Part shown: piece by piece, positions 24,176-36,394 of the stretch
Layout: every line of letters starts with the position of its first letter
Numbering within the stretch: position 1 is the first letter of the stretch
Assembly: GCA_018296165.2 (NCBI GenBank)
Contig: JACKQL020000042.1
Span: 310,001-374,000, forward strand
Source: Termitomyces sp. T153
Lineage: Eukaryota > Basidiomycota > Agaricomycetes > Agaricales > Lyophyllaceae
DNA: 64,000 nucleotides
Direction of reading: 5' to 3'
Program-made: the position numbers and the translations under genes
Notes under the pieces: generated by a model
The model's input: the letters and a program-made list of their open reading frames with translations, nothing else
What the model was told of the DNA's origin: nothing
Database searches by the model: none

Positions 24176-24829
24176 ACTGTGTTTTCCCAATTAGACCTCG
24201 AACTTGCCGTGCGCCGCAATGGCCCACACTCAACGGTTCTTTCATTAAACAAGAATTTTAAGTCGATCAATTCTAACTGAGCATGGGATAGACCACTTGG
24301 GCCCTCCCAAAGAGCCCAGCTTTTACTGGTAAACCACTGTTGCATGAACATACTCATTGGTAAGCCTCCAGTGTTGAAAGTTGTCACTCAGCTCATTAGC
24401 TATTGGCCCATTGGTTATATTGTATCTTGCTTTGAACTCTGCTTTTACTATGTGAGGTTGTTCTTCATGGGTTCTTTTGATCTGGTTTCCAAGATTTGAT
24501 GCTGTTGACAATATCACAGTGGATTGATATAACAACCAGCCCTGTGATTACCACTCTGGCTGAGCCTGTATGATATAATATCCTGCCAGTGTCAGGCGGA
24601 GGATGCCTGTCATATTTATAGATCATTTATTCACTGAGCCTCAGTTTCCTGCCAACAGTGGATTGAAAGTGACCACACACACTGTAGTGCTACTGACAGA
24701 CGATACACTGATGAAGAATTTGCAACACCTGGATTCTATAGTGTGTATATCTTGGCGAGGCACTAGCCATGGTATGTCCTGATTATTCATTGAGAAAATC
24801 GATGATATTCAATGAGTCCGTGGACGGTC
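24176..24829. other. Mixed repeat DNA before BUD32
   Basis: A short patch with CG dinucleotides (24190-24320) sits inside CpG-poor sequence. No gene supported. Confidence 0.35.
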
Positions 24830-25891
24830 TCAGCCCACCATGCTGCGCTTCCTACCGCGTAACCGCACTAGATACAATATTATTAGTTATGAAAGAAGTC
24901 AACCAAGTTCAGTCATACCATCATCTAGCCGTCGACTTATAGCAGGCCACTCTTTACCCAATTCTTCTGAATACGAAGCCAGTACAGAGGCAAAAAGCGG
25001 TTCAGATTCTGGATGTGTTGATAAAAATGCTCGTTCTAGCACGTAGAGATCTACAGCCTTGTCCTCTACAAGGCTCGAGACGTATGAGAGGCCGAAATCG
25101 ATCAATACCTAAGTGGTATATGACATATCTGATTCGGGGATAACATGATCTTTAGGATAATTACTCACGAGCTCCGTTGGTATATCAGGAACATTAGAGG
25201 TGAATGATGAAGGATGCCGGAGCATCATGTTCGACGTCGTCAAGTCTCCGTGTACCACATCCGCAGCATGCATTTTTGCGAGTTGGATACCAATCAAACC
25301 CATTAGCTTTTCTACAGGAGACTCAGTGACGGGACTATCAGACACAAGCCATAACATACCGACAGAGACTCCGTATTCCTTCAATAGATTGTCACCGTCA
25401 TTGTCGACTTTGGGCTCTACTTCTTCATTAGTCTCTCCTTCATCATCCGCACCTCCCGGCAATAAGCATCGAACACTCTTCCCTTCTATCCATTCTATAC
25501 CAAGCGCCCCCGCGGCCGCGTCTACCATCCGAACGCCAGGTACGTTGACCCCAGATCTTTAGTAAAGAAACTTAGCCCTACCCTCTGATCCGCAAGGCAC
25601 GCATATTGCATACCGCAAACATTTGAGAAGCGTCCGCGCCTCGCCTGCTACGCGCGAGCGCGTCAGAGAAGCATCAAGGGACGGATGACGATACTGCTTA
25701 GTGAACCGGTACTTCAACAGAATTGGAGGTGCATCAGGAGTCAAGATCGCTTTGTAGACTTTCTATCGGTCGAAAGAACCGTCCGTGAGATTGTTGATCA
25801 TGTGAAAGATAATTGAAGAACTTGCAGCTTCGGCGCCTTGAGAGATAGGTGTTGCAGATGCGAGGAGTGCGGGGAATGTTGACGATCCCAT
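24830..25891 (-). CDS. BUD32: KEOPS complex kinase/ATPase Bud32 (TP53RK/PRPK family)
   Basis: Atypical small kinase of the KEOPS/EKC complex, required for the t6A37 modification of ANN-decoding tRNAs (family knowledge). Exon 1 (25826-25891) encodes ISQGAEA. The next exon starts KVYKAIL at 25762, and later exons carry LLKYRFTKQYRHPSLD, SRVAGEAR, VVHGDLTTSNMML (catalytic loop), LIDFGLSYV (metal-binding) and the family's basic C-terminus RLRGRKRSMVG with TGA at 24830. An acidic insert (about 25405-25455) enlarges the N-lobe region. The first intron (25763-25825) is GC-AG; reading through it meets TAG, so splicing is required. The ATG follows TTATTCAG, so a 5' untranslated intron is possible. It borders the repeat island but shows no damage. 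Confidence 0.93.
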
Positions 25892-26040
25892 CTGAATAAC
25901 ACCGGAAAGTAAGTTAGTAGTGGAAGACGAGACGACACTATCTTATCAGCTGATCACACATGACATAAGCTGTACTGATCCAAATTCCTGCCTTACTTAC
26001 TCTCCCCATCTTAACATAGGACCGCCGATATTTACGCACT

Positions 26041-26644
26041 ATGCCTGAACAATGTCAGTTCGGCTCACCTCCTCTAACATGTCACTGAACCGCTATAGCC
26101 CAGTATGCACCCGTGGCCCATGTGCCGTTGATCAAATCCCCAAGTCTTCGGGTTCCCCCACCAGTTCGCCTAAAGATTCCTGATAGCGCCCGAAAGCACT
26201 GATTAGGCTCAACAGGTAATTCTCCCACCTGATATACACCCACTTCCCGACTCGGTAAATGACTACGTAAGCCAAACATTGCCTTCTTGCCCAAGAAGGC
26301 ATCACACATTCTTTGATATGGAATAGTTTGTCTATCCGTTCACATTGGAACCCCATATTATTACTTTGGAATCTTCGCGCCGAAGCACTATCGCCGCACA
26401 TGCAGCTCGCAGAGAAGCGTATCTACGGCAGCGTGACGACGAAAAAGAGCGCCGAAAACGCGACGCTTTACGGAGAATCGCCCCAGGCTTTGAGCCACAG
26501 GGGTCTGTGCTTGTGCCCACAAGATCTGTTGGTGGTGGTTCAGAGTCCCAGAGCACGGATTTAGAAGGACCTGATCCGAGGCGCAGCAAAACTGTAATGG
26601 AAGACTTAGTAGACCAGTTGGCTGCACTAGACTCAAATGTCTAA
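26041..26644 (+). CDS. Small protein gene divergent from BUD32, exon structure unresolved
   Basis: The last part (about 26327-26641) encodes a charged helical protein with ARREAYLRQRDDEKERRKR, RRIAPGFEPQ and TVMEDLVDQLAALDS, ending in TAA at 26644. The frame is closed by TAG just before TTTGTCTATCC, so an intron ending ATGGAATAG is likely. A candidate first exon is ATGCCTGAACAAT at 26041 with an intron of about 45 nt (GTCAG..CTATAG, branch point CTAAC). The following exon encodes YAPVAHVPLIK and PPPVRLKIP. How the middle joins the last exon is not clear, and there may be two genes. Function unknown. Confidence 0.4.
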
Positions 26645-29520
26645 AAGCGCGGTTCAAGGTATCGACAATCTTCATCTTCGACTGAATTTTGCTGCAACTA
26701 GGCCATCTTGTGTATGATAATTATCTGCCATTCATGCTCTTGGGTATTTTGCTCGGCTCTTTGGTGATCTTTTCCGGAAGTTGATGTATTGAGAGGCAAC
26801 ATAAAGTGCGCTCGAACTCGTACTCGGTGATAGGTTTTTAAAGTATGACTCATAAATATCTGTAAGTTCACTCAAATTGTCGGCATTCGACATCATTTTC
26901 CTTTCTCCTTTTACCTGACAGCGGTGCCTTCTCGCCACCGATTACGACACGAGTATACGTGTTGCATCGTTATCCACAGTGCAGCACATGAATCATAATG
27001 ATACTGTGCGAAAACAAGTTCTTCGATGGTTATCCTCTTCTGCTTGCAAGTGTCATTTCACCGCTAGGCGCTCAAGAATCTATGGAAGATGGATCGATGA
27101 CAGCTGGTCATGAGCGCATGACAGCTCAAAATGCATGGATTTGTATAATTGACGGTTTGCATTAGACCCTGACGCTTGGTTTTGCGGAGAACAGTCGCTC
27201 ACGTTCATGCAATCTACAAGTACGTACATTGTCCAGTCCTACCAAGGCAAGTTGATGATCTAGATAGTTTGAGTCCGAGCTCATTTTGAGCTCAAGTGCC
27301 TGGGCCAGTCCTACAGTAATTCCCTAACGCAACCAAATTTTACCTTGTTCATACACATTGGATGGACCCAACCGTGCTGAACCAATTGCCGACACCTGTC
27401 ATGTATACGAGAGCATGGGTCCTGCGCAGAAAGCCCCGCTCTGGTCGGCCTTTACTCGAGTTCCTACTATGAACGATCTTCAGCGGTCAACCTCGTGAGC
27501 AGATCAGAGCTGTACTTCAACCTGGTGTCGTTATTCCAAAATTCTCAGAAAAGATATGCATCATATGTAGTTGAGTCCATCAGCCCGTGACTCGCCGCGT
27601 CTGCGTGGATCCTGCATAAACACAGGTATCCTAACAAGCTGACGCCAACTGAGGTACGAGTGTCGCTTGATATAGATAGAAACTTGGAGATTTCCATGCT
27701 TCACCGCACCGGTGAAATATATGCAATCTCTGGCTCATCGTGCGTGGTCACCGGCTCAGAGTGAAAACTATATATTCATCAGACGACTTTGGCTTTCATG
27801 GTACCTACGGACAAGTCCAAGGCCAAGTCTTGGCGTCAAAGGAAATATGGCATTTATTTTGCGTCTGACTTCTTCAATCTTACCCGTGCCACCAACATAC
27901 TCCAATATAGATATTATTGATCGGCTGATGGGCTGGGGTAATTGGCGGCCTTGATGAACGCCCGCGTGCAAGAGAACAAAAAACGGTCTACTTCTATAAC
28001 CGCCCACGCCTTTTCAACTTCTGCAGTATGCTACAAGAATGCAATTGTTTCCGTCCGACTGTGCTTAATGGCATACACTTATATACCTTTGCGCAGTTGT
28101 TGCCGTGCCAATATGACGACATGACAATATGGTAATCACAGATTTCAACCAACAAAGGTAGGTATCAAATTGCCTTAGAAAGCCAAGATGGCCCGCGATT
28201 ATGTTGATAAGCTGGACCACACCGCCTCCCCGATAGAGGCGTGGTGCCAGATAATCTTGATGGACCCAAGTAGCAAATGGCAATGATTCACTTTTGATCG
28301 TTCGGTCTTCTCCCCGGAGATTTAAACAGATGATGGAAGTTTCGAATCCGAGCAACAAATTCAAAGGTCTTGGTTTCGAGAAAGTCTGGCGGCTTCTTCA
28401 CAGATGCGCGTCCAGCTCTGATCTCATTAATTGAAATTAGTCAGTCATGTATGAATTGCACACTTAATTCAGTGTCTTAGCATTAGCATGCCAGTCATGG
28501 TGAGACAAGCTCACTTCGACAGTCTTCCGAAACATCAATTCAATCTATCGAATGAGCGGGAAGGATCAGAGAAGACTTTGTTTGAGTACAGATCTCGACG
28601 AGGGCGATCATGGCGACGATGTTCTTGTTCCGACTATAATGCTAGACGAAGGCAGAAGAAGTTAATGACTTCAATGACACGCTGATAATTTTGAGTCTTT
28701 GCCAGTGCGGTCGAAGCATCAAGAGAAAGATGTACAATCTTCCAGGAGAGTATATGCATCGAAACGAAGTCCACTCTCAGAACAAAAACTGCCTGGGTTC
28801 AAATCGGAAATTCACCAAAAATGCATGTATTTCTCTAAGAGGTCAGATTTGGTGCCGCGGAAACAAGCGTTTCACACAGACGCTGCTTTCCATCGAATAA
28901 CAGAGTGTGGGTTTCGGGATAGAAGGTCGGTGGGAGAGGATACTGCGCTGGTAATCTTATCCTATCTTATCCATAGTAGTATGCACTGAGTATGCGAGGC
29001 CGAGAATTTTCGAATTTCAAGTCCGACAAGGACTTCTATGATTATGCATCAATTCACAACAAGCGCTCATAATGGTGATATCAATTTACGATATGGCCGC
29101 GGTTGAGGCGGTTGAGGTGTTTATCATCCAGAATAAGACACCAAGCAAACATGTCAGACCTAGCGAAGTGATTATATTGAGAGTTTTTTGCCAATACCCA
29201 TCATTTAATGCCACTCATTGCAATCAATGCATCACGGATCGAAGGAGCGACCGATGTACTACTACATTATCCACATGTGTAAATTTGTTCGCTATCCACG
29301 ATGACCGATCTTGACCATTGGGTTAAAATGTGATTAATCATCTGGTCCGATATTCTTGTGGCGGAACTATACGGTCCACTGAGTATTGTAAGGTATCACG
29401 CCCCGACTTCTATATTGCGCAATCTGACCGTCGTCTCCGACTCCGATTGCTTTAAAAGCTTGACTTAGTTTCATCCGGCATCCTTCCTCACTGTATAACT
29501 TGAATTCTCCTTTCACCGAC
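26645..29520. other. Long intergenic region
   Basis: About 2.9 kb of ordinary composition. Several ORFs of 60-99 residues occur on both strands but none shows a family motif or splice-supported extension. The P450 promoter should lie at its right end. Confidence 0.35.
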
Positions 29521-31897
29521 ATGAACCCAAACCAGTTTCGTTTAAGGCTGCTGCTTGATCTATTCAAACTCCTCGCGGTCCCAGTCATAATATTGTCCCT
29601 GTTCCTAAAGCTTTCTCATCAAAGTCTTGGCTATTTTACCGCTCCCGCACACTTGGCATTCATCATTGCTTGGGTGTTTGCGAAGAAGTCTATCTTGGAC
29701 TTTCAACAGCACCGTAATGCTAGAAAGCTGTACGCCAAACAAATACCTCGCATTGCTGGAAAATGGCCGGGCAACGTTGACATCCTTCTCAAAATGCTCA
29801 AAGCCTTTGAGACGGCTTATGTACTTGATGTATACCTCCAGCTCTTCGAAGAGTATCAATGCACAACACTCAATCTATATATATTCTGGACTGATCAGGT
29901 GTGTAAAGTTCATTCCTATGTACAAAATGTTCAGTCAAAATCTAAAATGTGAACAGATCATTACTATGGATCACGAGCACACTAAATTTATTCTGGCAAC
30001 TGGCTTCGACCATTTCTGGAGAGGCTACGCGCAAAAGGAACGAATGTGAGTCATAAGTTTAACAAAACATATGTCTCTTGACAGCCTTTTCTCAGGGAAA
30101 ATTTCCTCGGCGTTGGCATTTTCAACCGTGATGACGCCGTAAGTTCATTTCCAGTTATCTCCAGTCTAAAAAGCATCGACTAATTCTATGTATAAGGTCT
30201 GGAAAATGGTGAGTCTAATCCTTCAAGTCCGGCTTTCGCGCAAGCATCTGACTTGAGTGAACCTCACTTTTCAAGCACCGTAACATGGCGCGACCGTTTT
30301 TTGCTCGAGAACGCATCTCTGACTTTGACATCTTCGAACGACATACCCAACGTACTCTCGCAATCCTCCAATCCCACTCTTCCTCGCAGAAACCTAGCGA
30401 AGCTCAAGATCTCTATGCGCGTTTTACAATTGACGCCGCTGCCGAATTCCTGTTCGGTAAAAACCTTGACACCCTCTCTGGTGATCTTCCTGTCCCTGGA
30501 ATAACACCCATGGGCCCCAAGGGCTCCCAAACGCAGGATGCGTGGGGTTCGTTCACTGGAGCATTCGAGATGGCGCAACAGATTGTCACCAGTCGAAGCA
30601 GGATGGGGTGGATATGGCCTCTGTTCGAGATGTTTGGAGATAAAAGTATCCCGTATGTGCAAGTAATCAGGGCATGGCTTGACCCCCTTGTTGGGCAAGC
30701 ATTGAGAGATCACGAAGCGACGAAGCAGGCGGGCGTTATCAGTCCGATTGCGGATAAGACGTTTTTACAGCATTTAGTTGACAGTACGACCGGTGAGTAA
30801 TGCGTTATTTTCTTCCTGGGCTCATTTTTCAGTATCCCCATCCTACCTCGTTACATCACAATATGCTACGCTCCATTTTTCATCTTTTAGCGCATGTTGA
30901 AAAACAAAAACTGACATGGAGTATGCAGATCCTATCCTGATCCGCGATCAGTTGCTCAGCATGCTCCTTGCTTCCAGAGATACGGTGCGTTCTACTCCGT
31001 AAAAGAGCTCATGTATTTACCCCTTCCATAGACAGCATGTGTGCTGACCTTCATTACGTATATCATGGCCACCACCCCGCACGTCGCGGAGCGCCTGAGG
31101 GCCGAAGTACTCGCCTACTGCGGGCCCGATGCACCACCTACATATGACCAGATCCGTGGCATGAAGTACAGTGTGTATCTTTTTCTACCATTCTTCATTC
31201 TTTGATCGACATTAACTCCAACAGTGCGAGCTATAATCAACGAAACTCTCCGCCTTTTCCCACCAGTCCCGCTCAACGTCCGCGAATCTCGCGCAGAGGC
31301 ATGCACACTTCCCCATCCTGACGCTACATACGAGTCAAAAGGGGAACATAGCCGTGCATTCTACATGCCCGGTTCCACAACGATTATCTTCCTCCCCCTC
31401 CTTTTCCAACGCAACAAAGCACTATGGGGTCCAGACGCGGATGAATTTGACCCAGAACGTTGGCTTAATCCGGCACGTGTAGCTAAGTTTGTTGCCAACC
31501 CGTCAATATTTGGGCCATTTAGTGCTGGGCCGAGGATCGTGAGTTTATTTTCTTACTTTTTTCCTTAAAAGTGCAGTTCCTGATTGTGCCAATTTCTCAG
31601 TGTATCGGCCAAAATTACGCTTACAATGAAGCATCGTATTTCCTTGTGAGGCTTATGCAGAAGTTCGATAAATTTACATTGGTGCCGGAGGTGCAACCTA
31701 AAGGGTCTCTTCCACCTCCTGAGTGGAAAGGACGAAAGGGGCGACAAAATATTGAGAGGATATGGCCGTCAGCGGCGTTGACACTTTATGTTAAGGTCAG
31801 TTCTTTATGCTCTTTCTTGTTCGGGATTTTTTTTATGTAGTTTTGTATCATGCAGGGCGGGTTATGGGTGCAATTCCACAGAGCAAGTTCTGCATGA
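29521..31897 (+). CDS. Cytochrome P450 monooxygenase, CYP63-like
   Basis: Haem-thiolate monooxygenase anchored in the ER by an N-terminal hydrophobic region (residues about 13-60). Ten exons join in phase (29521-29898, 29957-30045, 30096-30138, 30197-30208, 30276-30792, 30929-30984, 31032-31170, 31225-31538, 31601-31795, 31856-31897) to give 594 residues, the usual size of the long CYP63/CYP52-type enzymes. Motifs: GIFNRDDAVWKMHRNMARP (C-helix region), LASRDTTA (I-helix oxygen binding), NETLRLFPPVP (ExxR), FDPERWL (PERF-like) and FSAGPRICIGQ (haem-binding Cys). Exon 4 is only 12 nt (VWKM), and the haem motif is split by an intron just before the Cys codon. CYP63 enzymes oxidise alkanes, fatty acids and aromatics in wood decayers; the substrate here is unknown. 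Confidence 0.93.
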
Positions 31898-32306
31898 TAA
31901 ATGCAGCTTTCATGGCGAGCGTTAAGGCTTCTAAGCCCTGCCCTTGACATTTACGGCGGCTCCACTGTTTCTCGCGTGTCCGTGGCGCTGACATGATATC
32001 GTCAAGTGGTACGCACCACTGGACGCACAGCCACACTCCATGGTCCTTGGTCATTATAGAGACCTGGTTAACGGGCAGAAGAGGGATCGTGTCGACATAC
32101 TTACTACTTTTCCCATTTCCGGAGTCTATAATGTTCTTTATATGTACATTTCGAGTGTTGTTTACATGCGCATTCCAAAGGTCGTATCAAGTTGAAGATT
32201 TGGTCAAGGGTACATAGTCACTATGGGGACCGTACATAACACTAGACTATCAAAATGTGTCGATAAGTATTCAAAACGTCGACCCTTCTTTATCTCAATC
32301 CATATC
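31898..32306. other. Convergent intergenic region
   Basis: About 410 bases between two genes that converge. Nothing recognised beyond 3' flanks. Confidence 0.4.
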
Positions 32307-33391
32307 CTAATTCTTAGTAGACGCTTGTGCTGACACAAGTTCGTCAAGATATCCTGGCCAGCTCGTCGGGAACTGATTGTATGCCTTCGTATTCGGTAAA
32401 TCACTGTAAAAGCTAGCTCCGAGACCTAAAGTCTGCGTGATCGTCATAACCATATCCATTGGCGCGCTCTCCGGTCCCGTGTGAATGATCGCGGTTTGTT
32501 TGTTCCTGGGAGTCGATGCGCCGGAGGGAAATACTGAGGCTCTGTTATGGGCGAGTTCGGGTTAGTGAGTGTTATAGCGCATACTCAAGGGAAAGAGGAC
32601 GTACTGGAAGTCGTTGAAGGTCTTTTCAAATGTGACGATCATATCGGCGAAGGTGAAGACGTCGGATGAGGATGTGCCATCATCCCAAGTGCCGGGGTTC
32701 AGCGTGATCTGTAGCATAGCAATAGAACAAAAGGTATCATTATCATTAGTCTTTCGCAACACGAATGTTAAGATTTTGCGAATAAACAAACGTACGTAGG
32801 CATCAGGACCTAACTTCATCTTCGCATACGATGCATAATTCTGATAACTCGATATATTACCGGAATTGGTTACCGCCTCGTCGAAGAAAATCCCTTCGAC
32901 GTGGTAGTCCACACCAGCCTGTGCTGTTGCGGACCATCCGGCATAGGTGTCTATATCAGTAGTGATGTTGTTCAAAGGGAGACCACCGAAGCCAGTTCGT
33001 ACGTATCCAATCATCTTGACGTTTCCATGGTCCATACCGGCATCGCGAAGCTGCGTAACGCAAGCCTGGTAATTCACATCGGGCTGGGAGCCAGCGAGTC
33101 CGGGACCCGATGCTGGGTTTATGACGAGGATGAATTGGAGGTTTGAGTAGGTGGGGATTCTTTTCAGGGTAGAATGGAACAGTAGATGGTGAGGTTCTCA
33201 GTTCGTTTGGCTGGTTAGAAGGCGGAGAAGGCTTACGCGGAGAGGAGAGGAGCCCAATTTGAGCAGCTGTTGTTTGGATAGATGTAGAGCGGGAAGATGA
33301 AGGCGGAGGGTAATAGAGCTAGAGAGCCAACGCAGACGTTCAAAATGGTCAAAGTGCCTATGAGGCGTGTAAAGATGCCAGAGAAACGCAT
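32307..33391 (-). CDS. Spherulin-4 family secreted protein
   Basis: Spherulation-specific family 4 protein, a family with a TIM-barrel-like, probable polysaccharide-related fold. ATG at 33391 opens a signal peptide (MRFSGIFTRLIGTLTIL..VGSLA). The mature chain begins near FIFPLYIYPNNSCSNW. Then come FILVINPASGPG, KMIGYVRTGFG, VDYHVEGIFFDEA, ITLNPGTW and FADMIVTFEKTFNDF, all characteristic of the family. The chain ends at TAG 32307. Three introns fit: one after LLSA, one between GPDAY and ITLNP, and one after NDFQ. About 280 residues. Secreted; the true substrate is unknown. It converges on the P450 gene. Confidence 0.88.
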
Positions 33392-34254
33392 TGTAGTTGC
33401 AAAATTGAATCAAAATTCACAAAGGATGGGTGATTCTATGAACGACTTTGGAAGGAAAAAAAACAGTTTATATAGCTAGACACGCATACTGATCAGCCGC
33501 TTGAGATCCGCCGTACAACTCGAAGTTGACGACAGGTCACACGCAACAAGCGCTGTATGTGTGGCATGCACATCAAGGGCTACCGGCTATCCTTCGTGTC
33601 GGCGGATATTGCTCACTGAGGGAATTGGGGTTCGTTTAGAGTTGAGTATATATAGACGATGCGTCATCAAATCTGGGGTCGCTCCACATGGGATTTTGCA
33701 AATGACAAAAATCCTTGGACGTTGAACAACTACAATGGCAATGACTTCTCAAGGCATTCACGGATGCTGAGACAGATGATTTACCAAGAAAGTCGACGAG
33801 CCGGTCAAAAAGATAGGAGAAATCTGTCGAATCTCGAATAGTCGATATTATGGAAGGATATTATGGAAGGACACCCACGATCTGGATCATGATCAGGGTA
33901 AGTATACGCGCGTCAAGGAGGAATGCTGAAGCCACAGAGGAACTTTTACGATCACGAACACACGCATCTCAGAAGCACCCCACTCGCGGATCCCATGTCC
34001 TTCCGTCCCTTACACCACAGCTTCGGTCCATCTTCGTCGCCAGCTCGCGTCATTGTTCGGTCAGCAAAGGGGGCTCGAGTTCAACCCCATTTTGAGGAGG
34101 CCGTTCAGCCTGTAGACTGTAGAGGCTAGAGTGTGCTTTAAGACTCAGAGCAAGAAGCAACTGACAAGAATCGGGTTTGGGTTAGGAGCTGTCATACTCG
34201 CCGTGTAAATGACAGCAGAGTAGGTAGAAAAGACACTACTGGCATCGTGTGAAA
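33392..34254. other. Intergenic, no supported gene
   Basis: Promoter side of the Spherulin-4 gene. Overlapping short ORFs at 33850-34129 have no recognisable product. Confidence 0.35.
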
Positions 34255-35130
34255 GTGCTTTGGAGCTGTAATCCTAAAGATGTATAACCGCAATAGCATT
34301 GAGCGTGACGTTGAAAAAATATCAACAAGCATGATACCAGCGGGTAGAATAACTATGGACTCGCCCTCAACCGAGGCAAAGAATTCAAAGGCACTCCCAA
34401 AGATAGATTAATTCATACTAGTAGCCTCTCGAAAGATGCAACCCCGGATAGGAGAACTCCCCGTCTGGTCAGGCGGCACTTCAAGTTAGTCTGAATCAAA
34501 ATTGAGCGATTTGAACGCAGGTGCCACAAGATTTGCTATAGAACATGACCCAAGGAGAAAATTTGTCGTTAGTCAACTTGAAGGAAAAAATGGTCGGTAG
34601 TTGTCAACATGACCCAAGGAGAAGATTTAATGGTTAGTTGGGTAGACTATCAACCTGACTTGTTCTCGGTCAATTGTCATTACCGACTATTACAGATGTG
34701 CTTTGGAGAGCTGTAGTCCGAAACACGTGCAATCGCTATAACGTTGAGCCTGACGTTGAAAAAATGATACCAACGGATCAAATGACTCTGAACTCGCCCT
34801 CAATCAAGGCAAAAAATCTTCAAAGGCGCTCCCAAAGATAGATGAACTCACCCTAATAGCCTCTCAAGGACCTAGTCCCGGATAGGAGAACTCCCCGTCT
34901 GGTCAGGCGACAACTTCAAGTTAGTCTGAATCAAAATTGAGAGATTTGAACGCAGGTGCCACAAGATTTGCTATAGAACATGACCCAAGGAGAAAAATTG
35001 TCGGTAGTCAACTTGAAGGAAAAATCGGTCGGTGGTTGTCACATGGCCCATGGAGAAGATTTAATGGTTGATTGGTGTAGACCTGTCAACTTTACTTCAA
35101 GTTCTCGGGTCAATCTTCATACCCGGCTAA
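34255..35130 (+). repeat. Two tandem copies of a non-coding 443-bp unit
   Basis: Copy 1 starts at 34255 and copy 2 at 34698, both with GTGCTTTGGAG. A core of about 110 bp (34450-34560 versus about 34880-34990) is nearly identical, including CCGGATAGGAGAACTCCCCG and GATTTGAACGCAGGTGCCAC. Outside it the copies differ by small indels and substitutions. No coding frame is conserved between them. Confidence 0.8.
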
Positions 35131-35629
35131 ATACATTTCCGAATTGATCGCCGGAGTTCGTGCCGGACTGTGCTCAAAGAAACGGATCTAGAGAAAGGCA
35201 GCTCGGTCGGGGCAGGACACAAGTACGCTACTCGGAGTCGTGTCCTTTCTTGTGATCCGGTGCAGTAGCCTCGGAAGAAGCTTTTCGTTTGCTGCGCTGC
35301 ACTGCATTCGATGACGTTTTTGCAGATGTGAAGTATCGCCTCCGAGCCGATTGCTGACACGTTGATCGGAGTCCGGACTATGATTTTTGTTGGTCATTTT
35401 TGTTGGTCATTTTTGAGTGTTTGATATGGCTATGGAATAGATCATACAGTTGGAATGTACAGATAAGATAAAAGCAACTTGGGGGGCCGGACAGACGAGT
35501 GTATGTAGGTTATGTAAATTAAAAGCATGCAGTCGGTCGATTGGTCGATCGCGTCGCGTGAACGCTTGAAAATGATGGGATAGTATATAACAGTCTAGGA
35601 CGCGGTCGCGGTCGCGTTAATTGATGTGT
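35131..35629. other. Intergenic
   Basis: About 500 bases with no supported gene. A GCGGTCGCGGTCGCG stretch occurs near 35602-35616. Confidence 0.35.
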
Positions 35630-36301
35630 TTAGTAGCGTCCCAGACAATCATAGCATGCTGCCGAGGCACTTTTAACCAGTCAATAAGTAAACGACAATG
35701 TAAAACGATCGATGAAAACATCGGGCACACACCTCTCTTTGTTCTCCGTACAGCAATTGCGACACACCGTCCTTCCGCACCCAGGCGCGAGATCAAACTC
35801 AGCCAGTGTCTCTAAAAAACCCTCCTGAGAATCTTCTTCTGTGTTCTTTCGCCTCTTCTCGCCGCGGTTGGTGTTTTCTGAATGAAGGACGAGAGCAGGA
35901 CGTTTTGGGGATGGTGGAGATGGTGGATGAGGTTCGGGTGTGGGAGAACGCGTGAGGTAAGGCGTAGGTGGCATTGAGGATGGGCAGGCAGTACAGGTGC
36001 GAGAGCAGATGGCGCAGGTCGGGGCGGAGCACCTGGCGCAAAAAGTCATCAATTAGTGGTATACCTTGTAATCATGGCACACGTACCGTGCACAGATGAC
36101 GAGGAGGCCTTGTGCAGCTTTGAGGGCGCGGTGGCAGGACACGCAGCTGGGCATTGCGGCGGTGACCGGTGCGATGGGTTTGGATAAAGAGACGTTCGAC
36201 GTCGACGACGACGACGACGAAGCAAGTTTTCTGCGTTTTGGAGGTCGCGAGAAGCCCATGGCAGACGACGGGAGAGGCAAAACGAAAGATTCTGTCAGCA
36301 T
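35630..36301 (-). CDS. Small cysteine-rich (putative zinc-binding) protein
   Basis: Three exons fit from ATG 36301 (or the second ATG at 36259, MGFSRPPKRRKL) to TAA 35630. The first exon ends in LLVICAR, the second begins CSAPTCAIC, and the last is SASAACYDCLGRY. Cysteine pairs are arranged as CVSC, CSAPTCAIC..CTAC, GCGRTVCRNCC and CYDC, with a Ser-rich segment, a basic RPPKRRK segment and a Pro-rich linker (PTPEPHPPSPPSPKRP). This suggests zinc binding and nuclear location, but no named domain was recognised. About 180 residues. The last exon rests on a GTGTGTGCC donor and a TTAAAAG acceptor. Confidence 0.6.
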
Positions 36302-36394
36302 GGTGGCCTCCTCATGTTGCGCTTGACAAAGAATACTTCTGCCGATTGAGCACGGAACGCGGTCCGAAAGAAAAAGCATGCCTGTCCACAATTA

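Noticed and set aside
26732..26938. Minus-strand 68-residue ORF
   Set aside because: No family resemblance and no flanking exons; kept out as unsupported.
28488..28989. Cluster of short basic ORFs
   Set aside because: Different frames overlap and none extends through plausible introns; no protein family seen.
33850..34129. Overlapping ORFs before the tandem duplication
   Set aside because: Two frames equally open, no motif.
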